From NCBI GenBank assembly GCA_950097015.1, contig CATNEN010000031.1, positions 496,001 to 560,000 of the forward strand: a stretch of DNA of 64,000 nucleotides, written 5' to 3'. The stretch comes from Macrostomum hystrix (taxonomy: Eukaryota > Platyhelminthes > Macrostomidae). This document shows, piece after piece, positions 21,519-33,284 of the stretch. The position numbers and the translations under genes were made by a program. The first letter of the stretch is position 1, and every line of letters starts with the position of its first letter. The notes below the pieces were generated by a model that had not been told where the DNA came from, ran no database searches, and saw only the letters and a list, made by a program, of their open reading frames with translations.

Positions 21519-24500
21519 ATGGAAACTGCTGCCGCTAACTCTCCTGGCGGTCGTTTGATGCCGCCTCCCCGGAATCGCATGATTGCTACATCTTCAACAG
21601 CCACTTCCGCCTTAACATCTGCAGTATCTGCATCAGCCGTCGGTGAGGCTGGAGGCGATGAGGACAGCGGTTCAGCTTGCACCTGTGGCAGTGAAAGGTA
21701 GCTAATTAGATGGCTTTGTGCAACTGCTCATTGTGATAAGGTAGCTTTGTACAACATGCTGAATGTCACGCAGTAGCTTTGTGCAACCTGCTGAATGTCA
21801 TGCAGTAGCTTTGTACAACCTGCTCAATGTCACGGAGTAGGCTTGTGCAACCTGCTGAATGTCATGGAGTACTGATTAGGCTTGTGCAGCCTGCTGAATA
21901 TCATGGAGTACTGATTAGGCTTGCGCAGCCTGCTGAATATCATGGAGTACTGATTAGGCTTGTGCAGCCTGCTGAATATCATGGAGTACTGATTAGGCTT
22001 GTGCAACCTGCTGAATGTCTCGGAGTAGGTTTGTGCAACATGCTGAATGTCACAGAGTAGGCTTGTGCAACCTGCTGAATGTCACGGAGTAGGTTTGTGC
22101 AACCTGCTGAATTTCACGGAGTAGGTTTGTGCAGCTTGCTGAATATCACATTGAAATCATGCTCCTCAGGCAGCAGCAGCCGTCCAAGAAGCAATGCTGC
22201 TGCCGAGCCAACCGGGCTCAGAAAATTCTTGAAGCCGGTTACCATCAGGCTCTGCTTGGCTGCGATCAGGAGCCGCCGCACAATTGGCAGGCAACTAAGG
22301 CCACAGTTAAGGAGCGCGTCGCTTATCTGTTCAACACGCAGTACATGTCGGATGTTACTTTCCTAGTTGGCCAGGCGCCAAATGAGAAGACAGTGCCTGC
22401 ACACAGATTTGTTCTGGCTATTAGCAGCGCCGTGTTTGACGCCCTGCTTAATGGACCACTGGCCGATACTAGCGGGGACACAATACGGCTGCCGGATGTG
22501 GATCCGACTGCATTCCTGGCCTTGATGCGCTTTATCTATTCCGATCAGGTTTGTAGGCTTAGCGCCAGCTCAGATGCTGTTTCTAGCCTTGAGATTCTCA
22601 TACTCGATTACCTCTCTCCCAGATCCCCTGTCACTCTCCCAGATCCCTGCCTCTCTCCCAGATCCCCTGTCACTCTCCCAGATCCCTGCCTCTCTCCCAG
22701 ATCCCCTGTCACTCTCCCAGATCCCTGCCTCTCTCCCAGATCCCCCGTCACTCTCCAAGATCCCCTGCCACTCTCTCCCAGATCCCCTGCCACTCTCTCA
22801 GATACCCTGTCGCTCTCCAAGATCCCCTGCCACTCTCTCCCAGATCCCCTGCTACTCTCCCAGATCCCCTGCCACTCTCCCAGATCCCCTGCCTCTCCCC
22901 CAGATCCCTGCCTCTCCCCCAGATCCCTGCCTCTCTCCCAGATCCCCTGTCACTCTCCAAGATCCCCTGCCACTCTCTCTCAGATCCCCTGCCACTCTCT
23001 CTCAGATCCCCTGCCACTCTCCCAGATCCCCTGTCACTCTCCAAGATCCCTTGCCACTCTCCCAGATCTCCAAGCAGGAACACTGCCACTCTCTCAGGAA
23101 AGTTGCAGTACAGAACTGTGTCATCCCGCAGGTGTGCATCGACCCTGACTCGGTGATGGCCACCCTGTACGCAGCTAAGAAGTACGCGGTGCCTGCACTT
23201 GAGCGCGAATGCGTGGAGTACCTGAAGCGGAATCTGTCTGTTGAAAATGCATTCCTTCTGTTGGGCCAGGCGCGCATGTTTGATGAGCCCCAGCTGGCCA
23301 GCCTCTGTCTGGAGCTCATCGATCGCAACACAGCTGAGGCTGTTCAGTCGGACACATTCGCTGATGTCGACTTGGACACGCTCTGCTGCGTATTGGAGCG
23401 AGATGGCCTGGCCATCAAGGAGTGTGACCTTTTCAGGGCTGCCAGGTGAGGTATCTAGTTATTTCAGTTCTCTAACGTGTGTACAGTTTCGAGGTCACAT
23501 TAACTTGAGTCGCAGCTGCGGAGATTAGAACAAGTTAAGCCCTTGAAGGCTGCGCTTAGAGTACAGTAAGAATGTCGACTGCATGACGATGAAAAAGTGT
23601 GCGTATGTTGCAAAATATTAGAGAAATGGACAGAATTACCTCCTCGAAGGCTGCGGGTCGACTGTCACCGAAATGCTGCGTCAGTGCCCTTGAAATACTG
23701 TAACTGTTCTAGCTAATAGTAAATGCAGTCAGTTGTTTTTAGTGAGTAAGAGTTTTTCACAATTTGTAAGTGAGTTATTAGTGAGCCAGATAACGGACCC
23801 AGAGCAGTGAGCAGAATCGGTCCATTCTGCCAGTTGATTTTAACGCCCAGTTTGAACACGCCATTCCAATCACCAGGCGCTGGGCTGAGAGTCGCCTCAC
23901 AAAGGCGGGCCTGCCCTGCTCCCCGGACAGCCTCCGCCGGGAGCTGGGCCGCGCTCTCGGCCTAATCCGGTTCCCACTGATGACGCCGGAGGAATTCGCT
24001 CACTGTGTAGTACAGAGTAGAATACTGCTCGACCAGGAGGCCGTCAGTGTGTTTATGTACTTTTACACAAATCCCAAGCCGTGCACCGGCTTCAACGATC
24101 AGCCCAGATTCTCCTACGCTGGCAAGGAGCACGTGATCAGCCGGTTCTGCGCCGTGGAGCAACGCTGGGGCTACTCTGGCACAAGCGATCGGGTCAGATT
24201 CAGCGTGAACCGGCGCATCCTAGTAGTCGGCTTCGGCCTCTACGGATCCATTCACGGCCCGGCTGATTATTCAGTCAAGGTAATTTAATTTCATTGAAAG
24301 ATTGCAAAGAAAAGAGATTGCAATGCAATAAGTAGAGAGGAACAGCTAGCACTAGCAATAATTACCCCTTTGAGGACTGCTAATTATCCCTTAGAAAAAC
24401 TCTATTTTAATTATTCCTACACATTTTACTCACATTTTATCAATCCCTCAATTCAAGCGTGTTCATTTTGGATTCCCATTAGTTTATATGTGACCGTTTG

Positions 24501-25761
24501 GAGTAACCCGTTTTACTCCCTTTTATCCCATAATGTCAAAGAAGACACTGACCCATCATTTTGCGACAGTCGACCAACAGCCAGTGAGAATGCAATTTTG
24601 CATCGTGCAGACCCATGAGTACACACAGAGACACGATGCAGGCACATAATCACACAGGCGTGCATGTGTACTTATGCCCTGACTTTTTCATCGTCAGACA
24701 GTTGTATGCTTCTCTCTGCGGCTGCGCCCCAAGTTAATTTAGCCGTGAATTCGAGCTCAGTGGCTTTTGTGCGAGAATTGGAAAAGTTACTTCTCCGCTA
24801 CTACGAAAGTCCCTAATATTCTCCCCTTGACATCCACTTAGTCTGTGTCGCGACTTTCAGGCCTCTCGTTCCTCTGCACTCTTGTCTGTTTACCTTCGAT
24901 TCTTCCCAGTCTGTTCTCACCTCGCTCTAATTCTGTCTAGTTCTCTACCTCTGACCTTGATCTCTTTCCGCCGCTTTCTGATTGGTCCGCCTCTCACCCT
25001 CTTGCCTTTAGCTCTTACCCCTGTCGAACCCAGTCTTGTTATCGTCCGCCAACCCCTCTCCACTCAGTTCAAGTTACAAGAATAAATTGACTGTCAAGGG
25101 CACAGGGCCCTCTCACTGCACTTAAAGTAATATATTCGCTCAATCGTTTAGGCTGCCTGCAGGCCAGCATTAAAATGCTCCAACATTACTCGTAGTATAT
25201 TTTAGTTTAAATAGTCTATATTTTCTCAACAGTCTGAATACTATCTCCTCGATGTATCTTTACTTAAATTTATTTTTATCTCTTCTATCTCTTGTTATTC
25301 TCCCAGTTCTAGTGGATTCTGCTTGGAATTTTAGTCCCCTTTTAGTTTTTAAGCTGCCCACTTATTACCCTTAGCATGTATTTTTATCAATTTAATAGGC
25401 TTCGTTCTAATGCCACTGTGCTACTCTATCACAAACTGTAAACCAGGTGGAGATCATACACACCGACAGCGGTCGACTCCTCGGATCAAACGACACCGCC
25501 TTCCAGTGCGACGGCTCCAATAGTACATTTCGCGTCTGCTTCAAAGAGCCCGTGGAAGTGCTGGAGAATGTCAATTACATGGCCAGCGCCACGCTCAAGG
25601 GCCCGGATAGTTACTATGGCACCAAGGGGGCGCGCAAGATCACGCACGATTCGCCCAGCCATGGCAAGGTCACATTTCAGTTCTGCTATGCCGCCGGCAA
25701 CAATAATGGCACCTCCGTGGAGGATGGACAGATTCCTGAGATTATTTTCTGCTTGCAGTGA
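21519..25761 (+). CDS. BTBD2: BTB/POZ-BACK-PHR protein, BTBD1/BTBD2 orthologue
   Basis: Five exons in phase (21519-21697, 22170-22548, 23132-23445, 23877-24279, 25447-25761) encode 529 residues, the same size as human BTBD2. After a low-complexity N-terminus, the block [17 protein letters not shown] opens a BTB domain (about 90-190). A BACK region follows with KKYAVPALE and [12 protein letters not shown]. The PHR domain runs from about residue 350, with [27 protein letters not shown] and a C-terminal [19 protein letters not shown]. These proteins act as cytoplasmic CUL3 ubiquitin-ligase adaptors and bind topoisomerase I. The start is the first ATG in frame; an acceptor-like CCATTCCACAG lies about 23 bases before it. 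Introns 1 and 2 are filled by minisatellites, and introns 3 and 4 carry SINE-like copies. BTBD1 and BTBD2 cannot be told apart here. Confidence 0.93.
21745..22140. repeat. 32/39-bp minisatellite, BTBD intron 1
   Basis: Units read roughly GGAGTAGGCTTGTGCAACCT plus GCTGAATGTCAC (32 bp). A longer 39-bp variant carries the insertion TACTGATT. About eleven copies run from near the donor almost to the acceptor of exon 2. Confidence 0.85.
22612..23075. repeat. 20-bp minisatellite, BTBD intron 2
   Basis: The unit is about ATCCCCTGCCACTCTCCCAG with shorter and longer variants. It is pyrimidine-rich and ends in CAG, so almost every copy resembles a 3' splice site. The array fills most of the intron and ends about 55 bp before the true acceptor. 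Confidence 0.9.
23485..23735 (+). mobile_element. SINE-like dispersed repeat, BTBD intron 3
   Basis: It shares GCAGCTGCGGAGA, a central ACTGCATGACGATGAAAAAG and a later GGCTGCGGGTCGACTGTCAC with the copy at 35763. The orientation is plus. The 5' tRNA-like head is poorly preserved. Confidence 0.6.
24640..24775 (-). mobile_element. Inverted copy of the same SINE-like repeat, BTBD intron 4
   Basis: Read on the minus strand it gives TGAGCTCGAATTCACGG (B-box-like), CTTGGGGCGCAGCCGCAGAG and CTGACGATGAAAAAGTCAGG, in the same order as the copy at 35763. Confidence 0.6.
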
Positions 25762-25966
25762 TCGCTTATTTCATTATTTTGCCTACTTTGCGTCTGTTCT
25801 TGGATGATTAGCAACCAAGGGGGTTGTAGCCTAGTGTTTAGAGCGTCGGACTCACATCTTGAAGGTTCGGGTTCGATTCCCGACTCCACTGGAACAATTT
25901 GTGTCCTTTAGCAACTCACTTTACTCTGCATTGGTTCAGTTATCCCAGCTGTTAAATGGGTACCAG

Positions 25967-26009
<43 letters not shown>

Positions 26010-26915
26010 AGTAATTCGCCACCAGGATTACTGAGAATAGCATTGATTATAGATTTTTTGCAGATTCCAGCTAGCCATGAAGAGTTAGCAATTTAGTTTA
26101 TTTGCTTTTACTTTAAGTTTTCATAGTTATCATAAAATTGGTCAGTTAAACAATCAGTCAGTCAGATTATTAGTGAATTTAATGTTTTGATTTTGTCTCT
26201 TAATATTTTATGTCGATTACCGTTTAATAATACTTTTAGTTGTGTGTTGATGTTGTCGTTAAGCTTTGCCAGTCTTTGCAAGTGGATCACTACCATTTGT
26301 TTTATAAACTAGTAGCTGTTTACAATGTGAGCTCTTTCTCATGCATTGTACAGAATTTGCAAGTGTTTACCTCAGCTTTGTGTAAAAATGTCTGTGCTCC
26401 TAAAGAACATTTAAACCCATTGTTCGGATAGCAAATTAGAATTATTAGGCTAATGACCAGTGCTTTCTGTTCTACATTCGCTCTCTCTCTCTGTTTATTG
26501 ACTTTGAGTAATTCAGTCTATGAAAATGCATTGGTTTATCAAGTATATGATTTTCCTGTTGTTTGTCTGCTGGTTGTCGTTCCTTTCGCTGTATCTACGA
26601 TCTGAAACACTACTAGAGAGAGATTAGTTAGTACGTATACAGAATTTACATTGCACTACTATATAAGCTTATTTATGAGATTGTTTGATTTCGTACCCAG
26701 ATATTAAAATGATTTTGCAGATCGCTTAAGGTAGTTTTACCAGTGAATCTCTGTTTTCATTATGCTTGAATTTTATTGCCTAAAATTGAAACATGAATCT
26801 TGGCAAGTGAAGCAAGTCATGCATTCTACCTGATTAAATGCTCTCGTGTCTCGGCTACCTTATTTGTCCATATTCTCTAACGTAAGGATAAGCAGTAGGC
26901 TTAGGTAGTAAATTA
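25762..26915. other. BTBD 3' flank and intergenic DNA
   Basis: It contains a SINE (listed) directly after the BTBD stop, then A/T-rich DNA without a supported gene. No AATAAA was seen near the stop. Confidence 0.5.
25817..26007 (+). mobile_element. tRNA-derived SINE with (ATT)n tail
   Basis: The head looks like a tRNA gene: an A-box-like GTAGCCTAGTGTTTAGAGC and a B box in GGTTCGGGTTCGATTCCCG. The body ends in CAGCTGTTAAATGGGTACC, the kind of tail seen in CORE/L2-mobilised SINEs, then a run of ATT. It starts about 55 bp after the BTBD stop. Related copies are at 29187-29332 (minus) and 29391-29467 (head only). Confidence 0.85.
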
Positions 26916-28385
26916 GGTAGTAGGCTGGCTAGCTATTGAGCTGTCAGTTAGGTAGTAGACTGGCTAGCTATTGAGCTGTCAGTTAGGTAGTAGGCTGGCT
27001 AGCTATTGAGCTGTCAGTTAGGTAGTAGGCTGGCTAGCTATTGAGCTGTCAGTTAGGTAGTAGGCTGGCTAGCTATTGAGCTGTCAGTTAGGTAGTAGAC
27101 TGGCTAGCTATTGAGCTGTCAAATAGGTAGTAGGCTGGCTAGCTATTGAGCTGTCAAATAGGTAGTAGGCTGGCTAGCTATTGAGCTGTCAGTTAGGTAG
27201 TAGGCTGGCTAGCTATTGAGCTGTCAGTTAGGTAGTAGGCTGGCTAGCTATTGAGCTGTCAGTTAGGTAGTAGGCTGGCTAGCTATTGAGCTGTCAATTA
27301 GGTAGTAGGCTGGCTAGCTATTGAGCTGTCAATTAGGTAGTAGGCTGGCTAGCTATTGAGCTGTCAATTAGGTAGTAGGCTGGCTAGCTATTGAGCTGTC
27401 AAATAGGTAGTAGACTGGCTAGCTATTGAGCTGTCAATTAGATAGTAGGCTGGCTAGCTATTGAGCTGTCAAATAGGTAGTAGACTGGCTAGCTATTGAG
27501 CTGTCAATTAGGTAGTAGGCTGGCTAGCTATTGAGCTGTCAAATAGGTAGTAGGCTGGCTAGCTATTGAGCTGTCAGTTAGGTAGTAGACTGGCTAGCTA
27601 TTGAGCTGTCAAATAGGTAGTAGGCTGGCTAGCTATTGAGCTGTCAAATAGGTAGTAGGCTGGCTAGCTATTGAGCTGTCAAATAGGTAGTAGGCTGGCT
27701 AGCTATTGAGCTGTCAGTTAGGTAGTAGGCTGGCTAGCTATTGAGCTGTCAGTTAGGTAGTAGGCTGGCTAGCTATTGAGCTGTCAGTTAGGTAGTAGGC
27801 TGGCTAGCTATTGAGCTGTCAATTAGGTAGTAGGCTGGCTAGCTATTGAGCTGTCAATTAGGTAGTAGGCTGGCTAGCTATTGAGCTGTCAATTAGGTAG
27901 TAGGCTGGCTAGCTATTGAGCTGTCAAATAGGTAGTAGACTGGCTAGCTATTGAGCTGTCAATTAGATAGTAGGCTGGCTAGCTATTGAGCTGTCAAATA
28001 GGTAGTAGACTGGCTAGCTATTGAGCTGTCAATTAGGTAGTAGGCTGGCTAGCTATTGAGCTGTCAAATAGGTAGTAGGCTGGCTAGCTATTGAGCTGTC
28101 AGTTAGGTAGTAGGCTGGCTAGCTATTGAGCTGTCAGTTAGGTAGTAGGCTGGCTAGCTATTGAGCTGTCAATTAGGTAGTAGGCTGGCTAGCTATTGAG
28201 CTGTCAATTAGGTAGTAGGCTGGCTAGCTATTGAGCTGTCAGTTAGGTAGTAGGCTGGCTAGCTATTGAGCTGTCAGTTAGGTAGTAGGCTGGCTAGCTA
28301 TTGAGCTGTCAATTAGGTAGTAGGCTGGCTAGCTATTGAGCTGTCAATTAGGTAGTAGGCTGGCTAGCTATTGAGCTGTCAGTTA
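26916..28385. repeat. 35-bp satellite, exactly 42 units
   Basis: The unit is GGTAGTAGGCTGGCTAGCTA plus TTGAGCTGTCAGTTA. The span of 1470 bp is 42 times 35 with no length change. Variation is confined to a few sites: GGC/GAC, the spacer AGTTA/AATTA/AAATA, and a rare GATAG. The same order of variants recurs 525 bp apart, so larger blocks have been duplicated. It lies just upstream of MAP2K5 and may be in its 5' intron or promoter region. Confidence 0.95.
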
Positions 28386-28525
28386 GTCGTCTAAATAAAT
28401 GATCGCGTGATGATTTAATGTTTGAAATTTAAGTTTTTTAATGCAGGATTGTGTGGACTTTTGGGCAGTCTAACGGATTCGCTCCTTATGCTGTTTTCTC
28501 TAGGGCAGGCCTTACTGCGTCGCGC

Positions 28526-31500
28526 ATGGAAATCCGAATTTTCGGCGCCTTTGCCGGTCGCAGCAAGGACGGTAGCTTGGCACTAGCCGTGGCGCCAGCC
28601 TCCAGCCTCAGCCAGCTGCTCGCACAGCTCTCATCGGCCGCTGGCATGCCACTTAGCGACTATTTCAGGTGACTCTTGTTTACCATTGTCAACTTCTATG
28701 ATTTGAATATTTGAAGGTGAAGTCTTATTCTTTTACAGGTGCGTGGATGAGGACGGCGACCTGGTGACAGTCCACGACGACAACGATCTTCAGCAGCTGA
28801 TCGAGTACAACAAGGTGGTTATGTTTAACTGCAGCCAGCAGGGCCAGTCTGCCATGCTGCAGCAGCAGTCGGCGGGACATGTGCCTCGTCCGCCTCAGCT
28901 GCCGGCCCCTTGGATTTCAGGACCGCCGTCGGCCTCCTTGTCTCCGCTGACGCCGCCGCTGTCTACGCAGCAGTCCCTGTCTCCGCTGCCGGTGAGGCTA
29001 CCTGGCTTTCACTGTTTATTGCCTAATAATTGATAATAAAAATAATTATGCCTGCCCCGATTGGGCCAGATATGCAGCCGACAGCACAGCCGCAACTATT
29101 GCGCGGAGCATCTGAAGGCTGCATACGGCTGTACGCAGGGGCCATAGACTGGAGGTACGCCACACCCACCCTCAATCACCCCAGCTAATGCTGGTACCCA
29201 TTTAACAGCTGTGTGAACTGAAGCAATGCAGAGTAAAGTGTCTTGCTAAAGAACACACATTGTTCCACTGGAGTCGGGAATCGAACCACCGACCTTCAAG
29301 ACGTGAGTCCGACACTAAGCTACAACCCCCGGATCCCTGTAGATACAATAGAACAGTGATCTAGAATACTCAGCACTCAATTCGGCATACATGGAGTCGG
29401 GAATCGAACCAACGACCTTCAAGACGTGAGTCTGGCGCTCTAGTCACTAAGCTACAACCCCGTGTCCTTGTAGATATAATAGAACAGTGTTCTAGAATAC
29501 TCAGCATTCTATTCAGCTTACATGTACTTTGATTCCCCCCCGCGGCGCAGCCAACCGCTGGCTCCACCGCAGCCGCATCCGGTGCCCCGGTTATTGGCAA
29601 CTCTGGCCAGCTGTCGCAGGAGCAGTTCGCCTACGGTCAGGTGATTGGCCGCGGACAGTTCGGCATTGTCTACAGGGCTGTGCACAGAGCCACCGGTACG
29701 CCCTTGGCCATTAAGTGTATCAATCCTGAGATGGACGAAGCTGTCCAGTCCAAGATTCTCAGCGAGCTGGAGATCCTGGCCAAATGCTCCTCGCCTTACA
29801 TCATTAGCTACCTTGGCGCGTTCTTTGTTGAGAATTCGATTCACGTGTGCACAGACTGGATGGACGGCGGCTCCTTAGACAAGTACGGCCGGCTGCCCGA
29901 GCAGATTCTCGGTTAGTTTAACCAGCTCTCTGACCAATGCTGAGCCATGGGGCTCTGAATCTAGATCAAACTGGATAGACAACCTCCCGCCAAACCCCCA
30001 TTTTCCGGACCATTGTAGACTGACAGGCTGTCCCGAAAATACACAGGGCAAATAGAAAATTCTTATGCACATCTTGAAGAAAAACACTGATAGCTTCCGT
30101 ATCGTGCAATATATTTCAGAATGTTAGTTTTATTAGATAATTGAATAAATTCTCTTGAAGCTGAGTCAAGTTTTAGTTTTAGTCTAAAGTTTTGGCTTGT
30201 AAGCTGTTCTTAACAGTAGACTACCAAGAGGGGAGAATTCCCCCCCCCACCCTGACAATTTTTGTGCTGCACCCGAACGGAACGGAAGCACATGAAACTC
30301 AAGAACGCGGGCCAACTTTTTTGCGCATCTTCTGAAACAAGAATCAAGTCGCTAGCTCTTTAGACCGTCGAGATATTCAATGTTTCTGGCCGAGGGCAGA
30401 TTTTTCCCATAAGCGAAATAAGTGTATTTCATACACTCCTATAAAAATTAGCACTGCGCCTCAGTACGGCCTGCCAGGCCTTCAAAACTTATCAGCATGT
30501 CACCCGAATGTGCCTGCATTATCTCCTACTTCCGTGGTCACCTACCTTTATCCAGACGGACTGCTGGACCTTCAAGGGCTACAATGGAAGTAGGCCACTA
30601 TGGACACCCTGACGTGAATTTCTCCAATTTCACAGATCAAACCTAAATATTAGGCGCAGTTCAACCATCGTCTAGTCTGTCAGCCAATCAGTCACTGTCA
30701 GTTAGGTATCAGGTACACAATCAAGAAAAAAATGGCGGCAAAATGGCTTCGTAGTCCAACTGTTCAAATAAATTTTAGAAATGAAAAAGTTGCCATTTAG
30801 CGATGCAGATCTTTAGAAATTTGTGAAGCAGAAAGGTTTTTTATTAATCACCAGATTTTAGTGCGATGTAGCTTGAATGGTAGAAAACATCAATACCTAT
30901 GGAATGAATTACTGAACTTTAAGGAAGGGAAAAATGAGAAAAATGTCTGCATTATAACTTTTCGAGTACATGTCTGGAAGATGCACACAAGCTCAGCTAA
31001 ATGTAGATGATTTATTCAGCTTTCTAATGAAACTAAAGTTTTGAAAATATGCTGCACTTTAAGGAAGTTATCTGCGTTTTTCTCCAAGTAGTGTGCATCA
31101 GGATTTTCTATATGCTTAGTGTATTTTCGGGACAGGCAGTCAGCACCCACACTGGTCTGGAAAATGTGGCTTTGGCGTGGAGTTGTCTCCCCAGTTTCTA
31201 GAGCTTTTCATGAGTCTATCAGTGTGTGGGATAGTGTTAGCGATGTAAATTTGATTGCCAGAGAATGATTTGAGCAGCTGCAAGTTCAAATCGAATCTAA
31301 TAATGATGCGATTGATTAGTCTCTATCATGTCTCTCTCCTACATCAATCTCATATTTTCCCTCAAATCAGGCTTCGTCTGTCGGTGCGTAGTTGACGGCC
31401 TGCGTTACCTGTGGATGAAAGGTGTCATGCACCGCGATGTCAAGACGGCCAACATTCTTGTAAACTCAGCCGGCGAAGTGAAGCTATGCGACTTTGGCCT

Positions 31501-32664
31501 TGCCATCCAGTTGCAGAGCTCTATCGCCCTGTCTTACTGCGGCACCAGCGCCTACATGTCGCCTGAGCGCATTATGGGCAAAGAGTACAGAGTGCACTCG
31601 GATGTGTGGAGCCTGGGTGTCACTCTGTTCGAGCTGGCCACTGGCTCCCTGCCCTTCCCTATTGGACAGGGCTTGTCTGGGCCCGTGCTCATTCTGCAGG
31701 CCGTTGTTGGCGGCCCCGCACCGCGCCTACCAGCTGGGGAGTTCTCTTGTGACCTCATCGACTTTGTGGACGCTTGGTGAGTTCAGCTCCAAACTCATCA
31801 TCAGCTTCAGCTAGTGGTTCCTTCCCCGCCCTGAGGTTGAGCTGCCAGTTTCTTCCCCGCCCTGAGGTTGAGCTGCCAGTTTCTTCCCCGCCCCGAGGAT
31901 GAGCTGCTAGTTTCTTCCCCGCCGTGAGGTTGAGCTGCCAGTTTCTTCCCCGCCCTGAGGTTGAGCTGCCAGTTTCTCCCCCGCCCTGAGGATGAGCTGC
32001 CAGCTTCTTCCCCGCCCTGAGGTTGAGCTGCTAGTTTCTTCCCCGCCCTGAGGTTGAGCTGCCAGTTTCTTCCCCGCCCTGAGGATGAGCTGCCAGTTTC
32101 TTCCCCGCCCTGAGGTTGAGCTGCCAGTTTCTTCCCCGCCCTGAGGTTGAGCTGCCAGTTTCTTCCCCGCCCTGAGGTTGAGCTGCCAGTTTCTTCCCCG
32201 CCCCGAGGATGAGCTGCCAGTTTCTTCCCCGCCCTGAGGTTGAGCTGCCAGCTTCTTCCCCGCCCCGAGGATGAGCTGCCAGTTTCTTCCCCGCCCTGAG
32301 GTTGAGCTGCCAGCTTCTTCCCCGCCCTGAGGTTGAGCTGCCAGTTTCTTCCCCGCCCTGAGGTTGAGCTGCCAGTTTCTTCCCCGCCCCGATGTTGAGC
32401 TGCCAGTTTCTTCTCCGCCCCGAGGATGAGCTGTAATCAGGTATGATTTTTGATACATTATTCAGGTATGATGATGCAATTAATACAATATTCCTATGCC
32501 ATCTCCGCCCTGACAGCCTTCAGAAAGAGCCAGAGCGTCGGCCGAGCCCTGCCTCCATTGTTAGCCTGAGGTTCTACAGCCTGTACACTAGCGATGGGCG
32601 AGACCGTCTGTCCCGCTGGCTGCGCTCCAAGCTGGCCGACATGTTGCGCGCTGCCGCCTCCTGA
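28526..32664 (+). CDS. MAP2K5: MAP2K5 (MEK5), dual-specificity MAP kinase kinase
   Basis: Exons 28526-28668, 28739-28991, 29551-29911, 31371-31776 and 32517-32664 join in phase to 436 residues; human MEK5 has 448. An N-terminal PB1 domain (about 1-80) carries the acidic motif VDEDGDLVTVHDDNDL, which binds MEKK2/3-type kinases and ERK5. The kinase domain follows: GRGQFG loop (about 165), catalytic Lys in AIKC (about 187), the MEK5-like ILSELEILAKC and YLGAFFVEN blocks, HRDVK (about 273), DFG (about 293) and SPERI in place of APE. MEK5 phosphorylates ERK5 in stress and growth signalling. In the activation loop the usual Ser...Thr pair is Ser...Ser. The start is the first ATG; a TTTTCTCTAG acceptor lies about 20 bases upstream. 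Introns carry SINE, MITE and a 31-bp minisatellite. Confidence 0.93.
29187..29332 (-). mobile_element. tRNA-derived SINE, inverted, MAP2K5 intron 2
   Basis: It is a minus-strand copy of the SINE at 25817: the GGTACCCATTTAACAGCTG end comes first, then GGAGTCGGGAATCGAACC (B box) and AAGCTACAACCCCC (A box side). Confidence 0.85.
29337..29523 (-). repeat. Duplicated block with a second SINE head
   Basis: The sequence TGTAGATACAATAGAACAGT, continuing to TCTAGAATACTCAGC, occurs at 29337 and again at about 29471. Between the two lies another minus-strand tRNA-like SINE head (29391-29467). A segment of about 130 bp carrying the SINE head seems to have been duplicated in tandem just before exon 3 of MAP2K5. 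Confidence 0.75.
30210..30767 (+). mobile_element. TTAA-type MITE, copy A, MAP2K5 intron 3
   Basis: It begins TTAACAGTAGACTACCAAG and ends with the inverted match CTTCGTAGTCCAACTGTTCAA. Long internal stretches match the reverse complement of 38959-39462, for example AGTCGCTAGCTCTTTAGACC and CGGACTGCTGGACCTTCAAG. TTAA at the edge with short terminal inverted repeats fits a non-autonomous piggyBac-like element. Here the right-hand TTAA has mutated to TTCAA. Confidence 0.75.
31825..32440. repeat. 31-bp minisatellite, MAP2K5 intron 4
   Basis: The unit is TTCCCCGCCCTGAGGTTGAG plus CTGCCAGTTTC, about 20 copies, filling most of the intron before the last coding exon. Confidence 0.9.
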
Positions 32665-33284
32665 ATAATCTGACGCCTGAATAATTCTCAGCGGTGGTAG
32701 AATGCTACAGCAGTTCGTGAATCGATTCCGGCTTGTTGTAGACATTTTTGGAGCAGGCCAAAATTTTATTGAACTCAAATGACAATATCAGATAGTCTAT
32801 TTGGATTCTGTTGCCTATTAATGAACTGCTCAATTGTGAAACAATTCAAATTTCCAAAGTTAATATGGTGTGCTAATTCACTTTACATGTGAGTACACCA
32901 TCTGCAATGTTTGGCTCTACTGTGATTATGCCCATGGTGATTGTAAATTGAAAATCTAGACGCTTAGCGCTCGTATATACAACTTCTTGTATGTGAATTT
33001 CTGTATTCTGTCGTCTCCCTTCGACTAAAAGTAAGTAACCCTGCTGCTTTTATAATGCATCTTGTTTTTTCAACGGACTTGTTTTATCCACTGCGCTTCA
33101 TTCCAGTTTTTAGTATTGACTTTCTCATATTTTTTGTGTTCTTTTTTTCCTTTGTTACTCTGATGCTGTACGCGCATCGGTTTGTAATAATTCTTGCATT
33201 ATGAAACATTTCGGGCTTGTTAAACTTTTTTCTTTATCGTGTTTAACGAAAGTTTCATTTCAGTGTCAGCCAGAACTCCCCTAA
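32665..33284. other. MAP2K5 3' region
   Basis: It is A/T-rich and holds no gene that I can support. No AATAAA was seen close to the MAP2K5 stop. Confidence 0.4.

Noticed and set aside
25817..25890. Functional tRNA gene
   Set aside because: A and B boxes are present, but a SINE body and ATT tail follow and similar copies exist nearby, so it is a tRNA-derived SINE.
26916..28385. CRISPR-like array
   Set aside because: Units are directly contiguous with no unique spacers, and the genome is eukaryotic; it is a satellite.
29073..29152. Possible extra MAP2K5 exon between exons 2 and 3
   Set aside because: It has acceptor- and donor-like ends, but in the required phase it contains a stop; exons 2 and 3 join directly in phase 0.
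31907..32458. Minus-strand frame of 183 codons
   Set aside because: It is a shadow of the 31-bp array in MAP2K5 intron 4.
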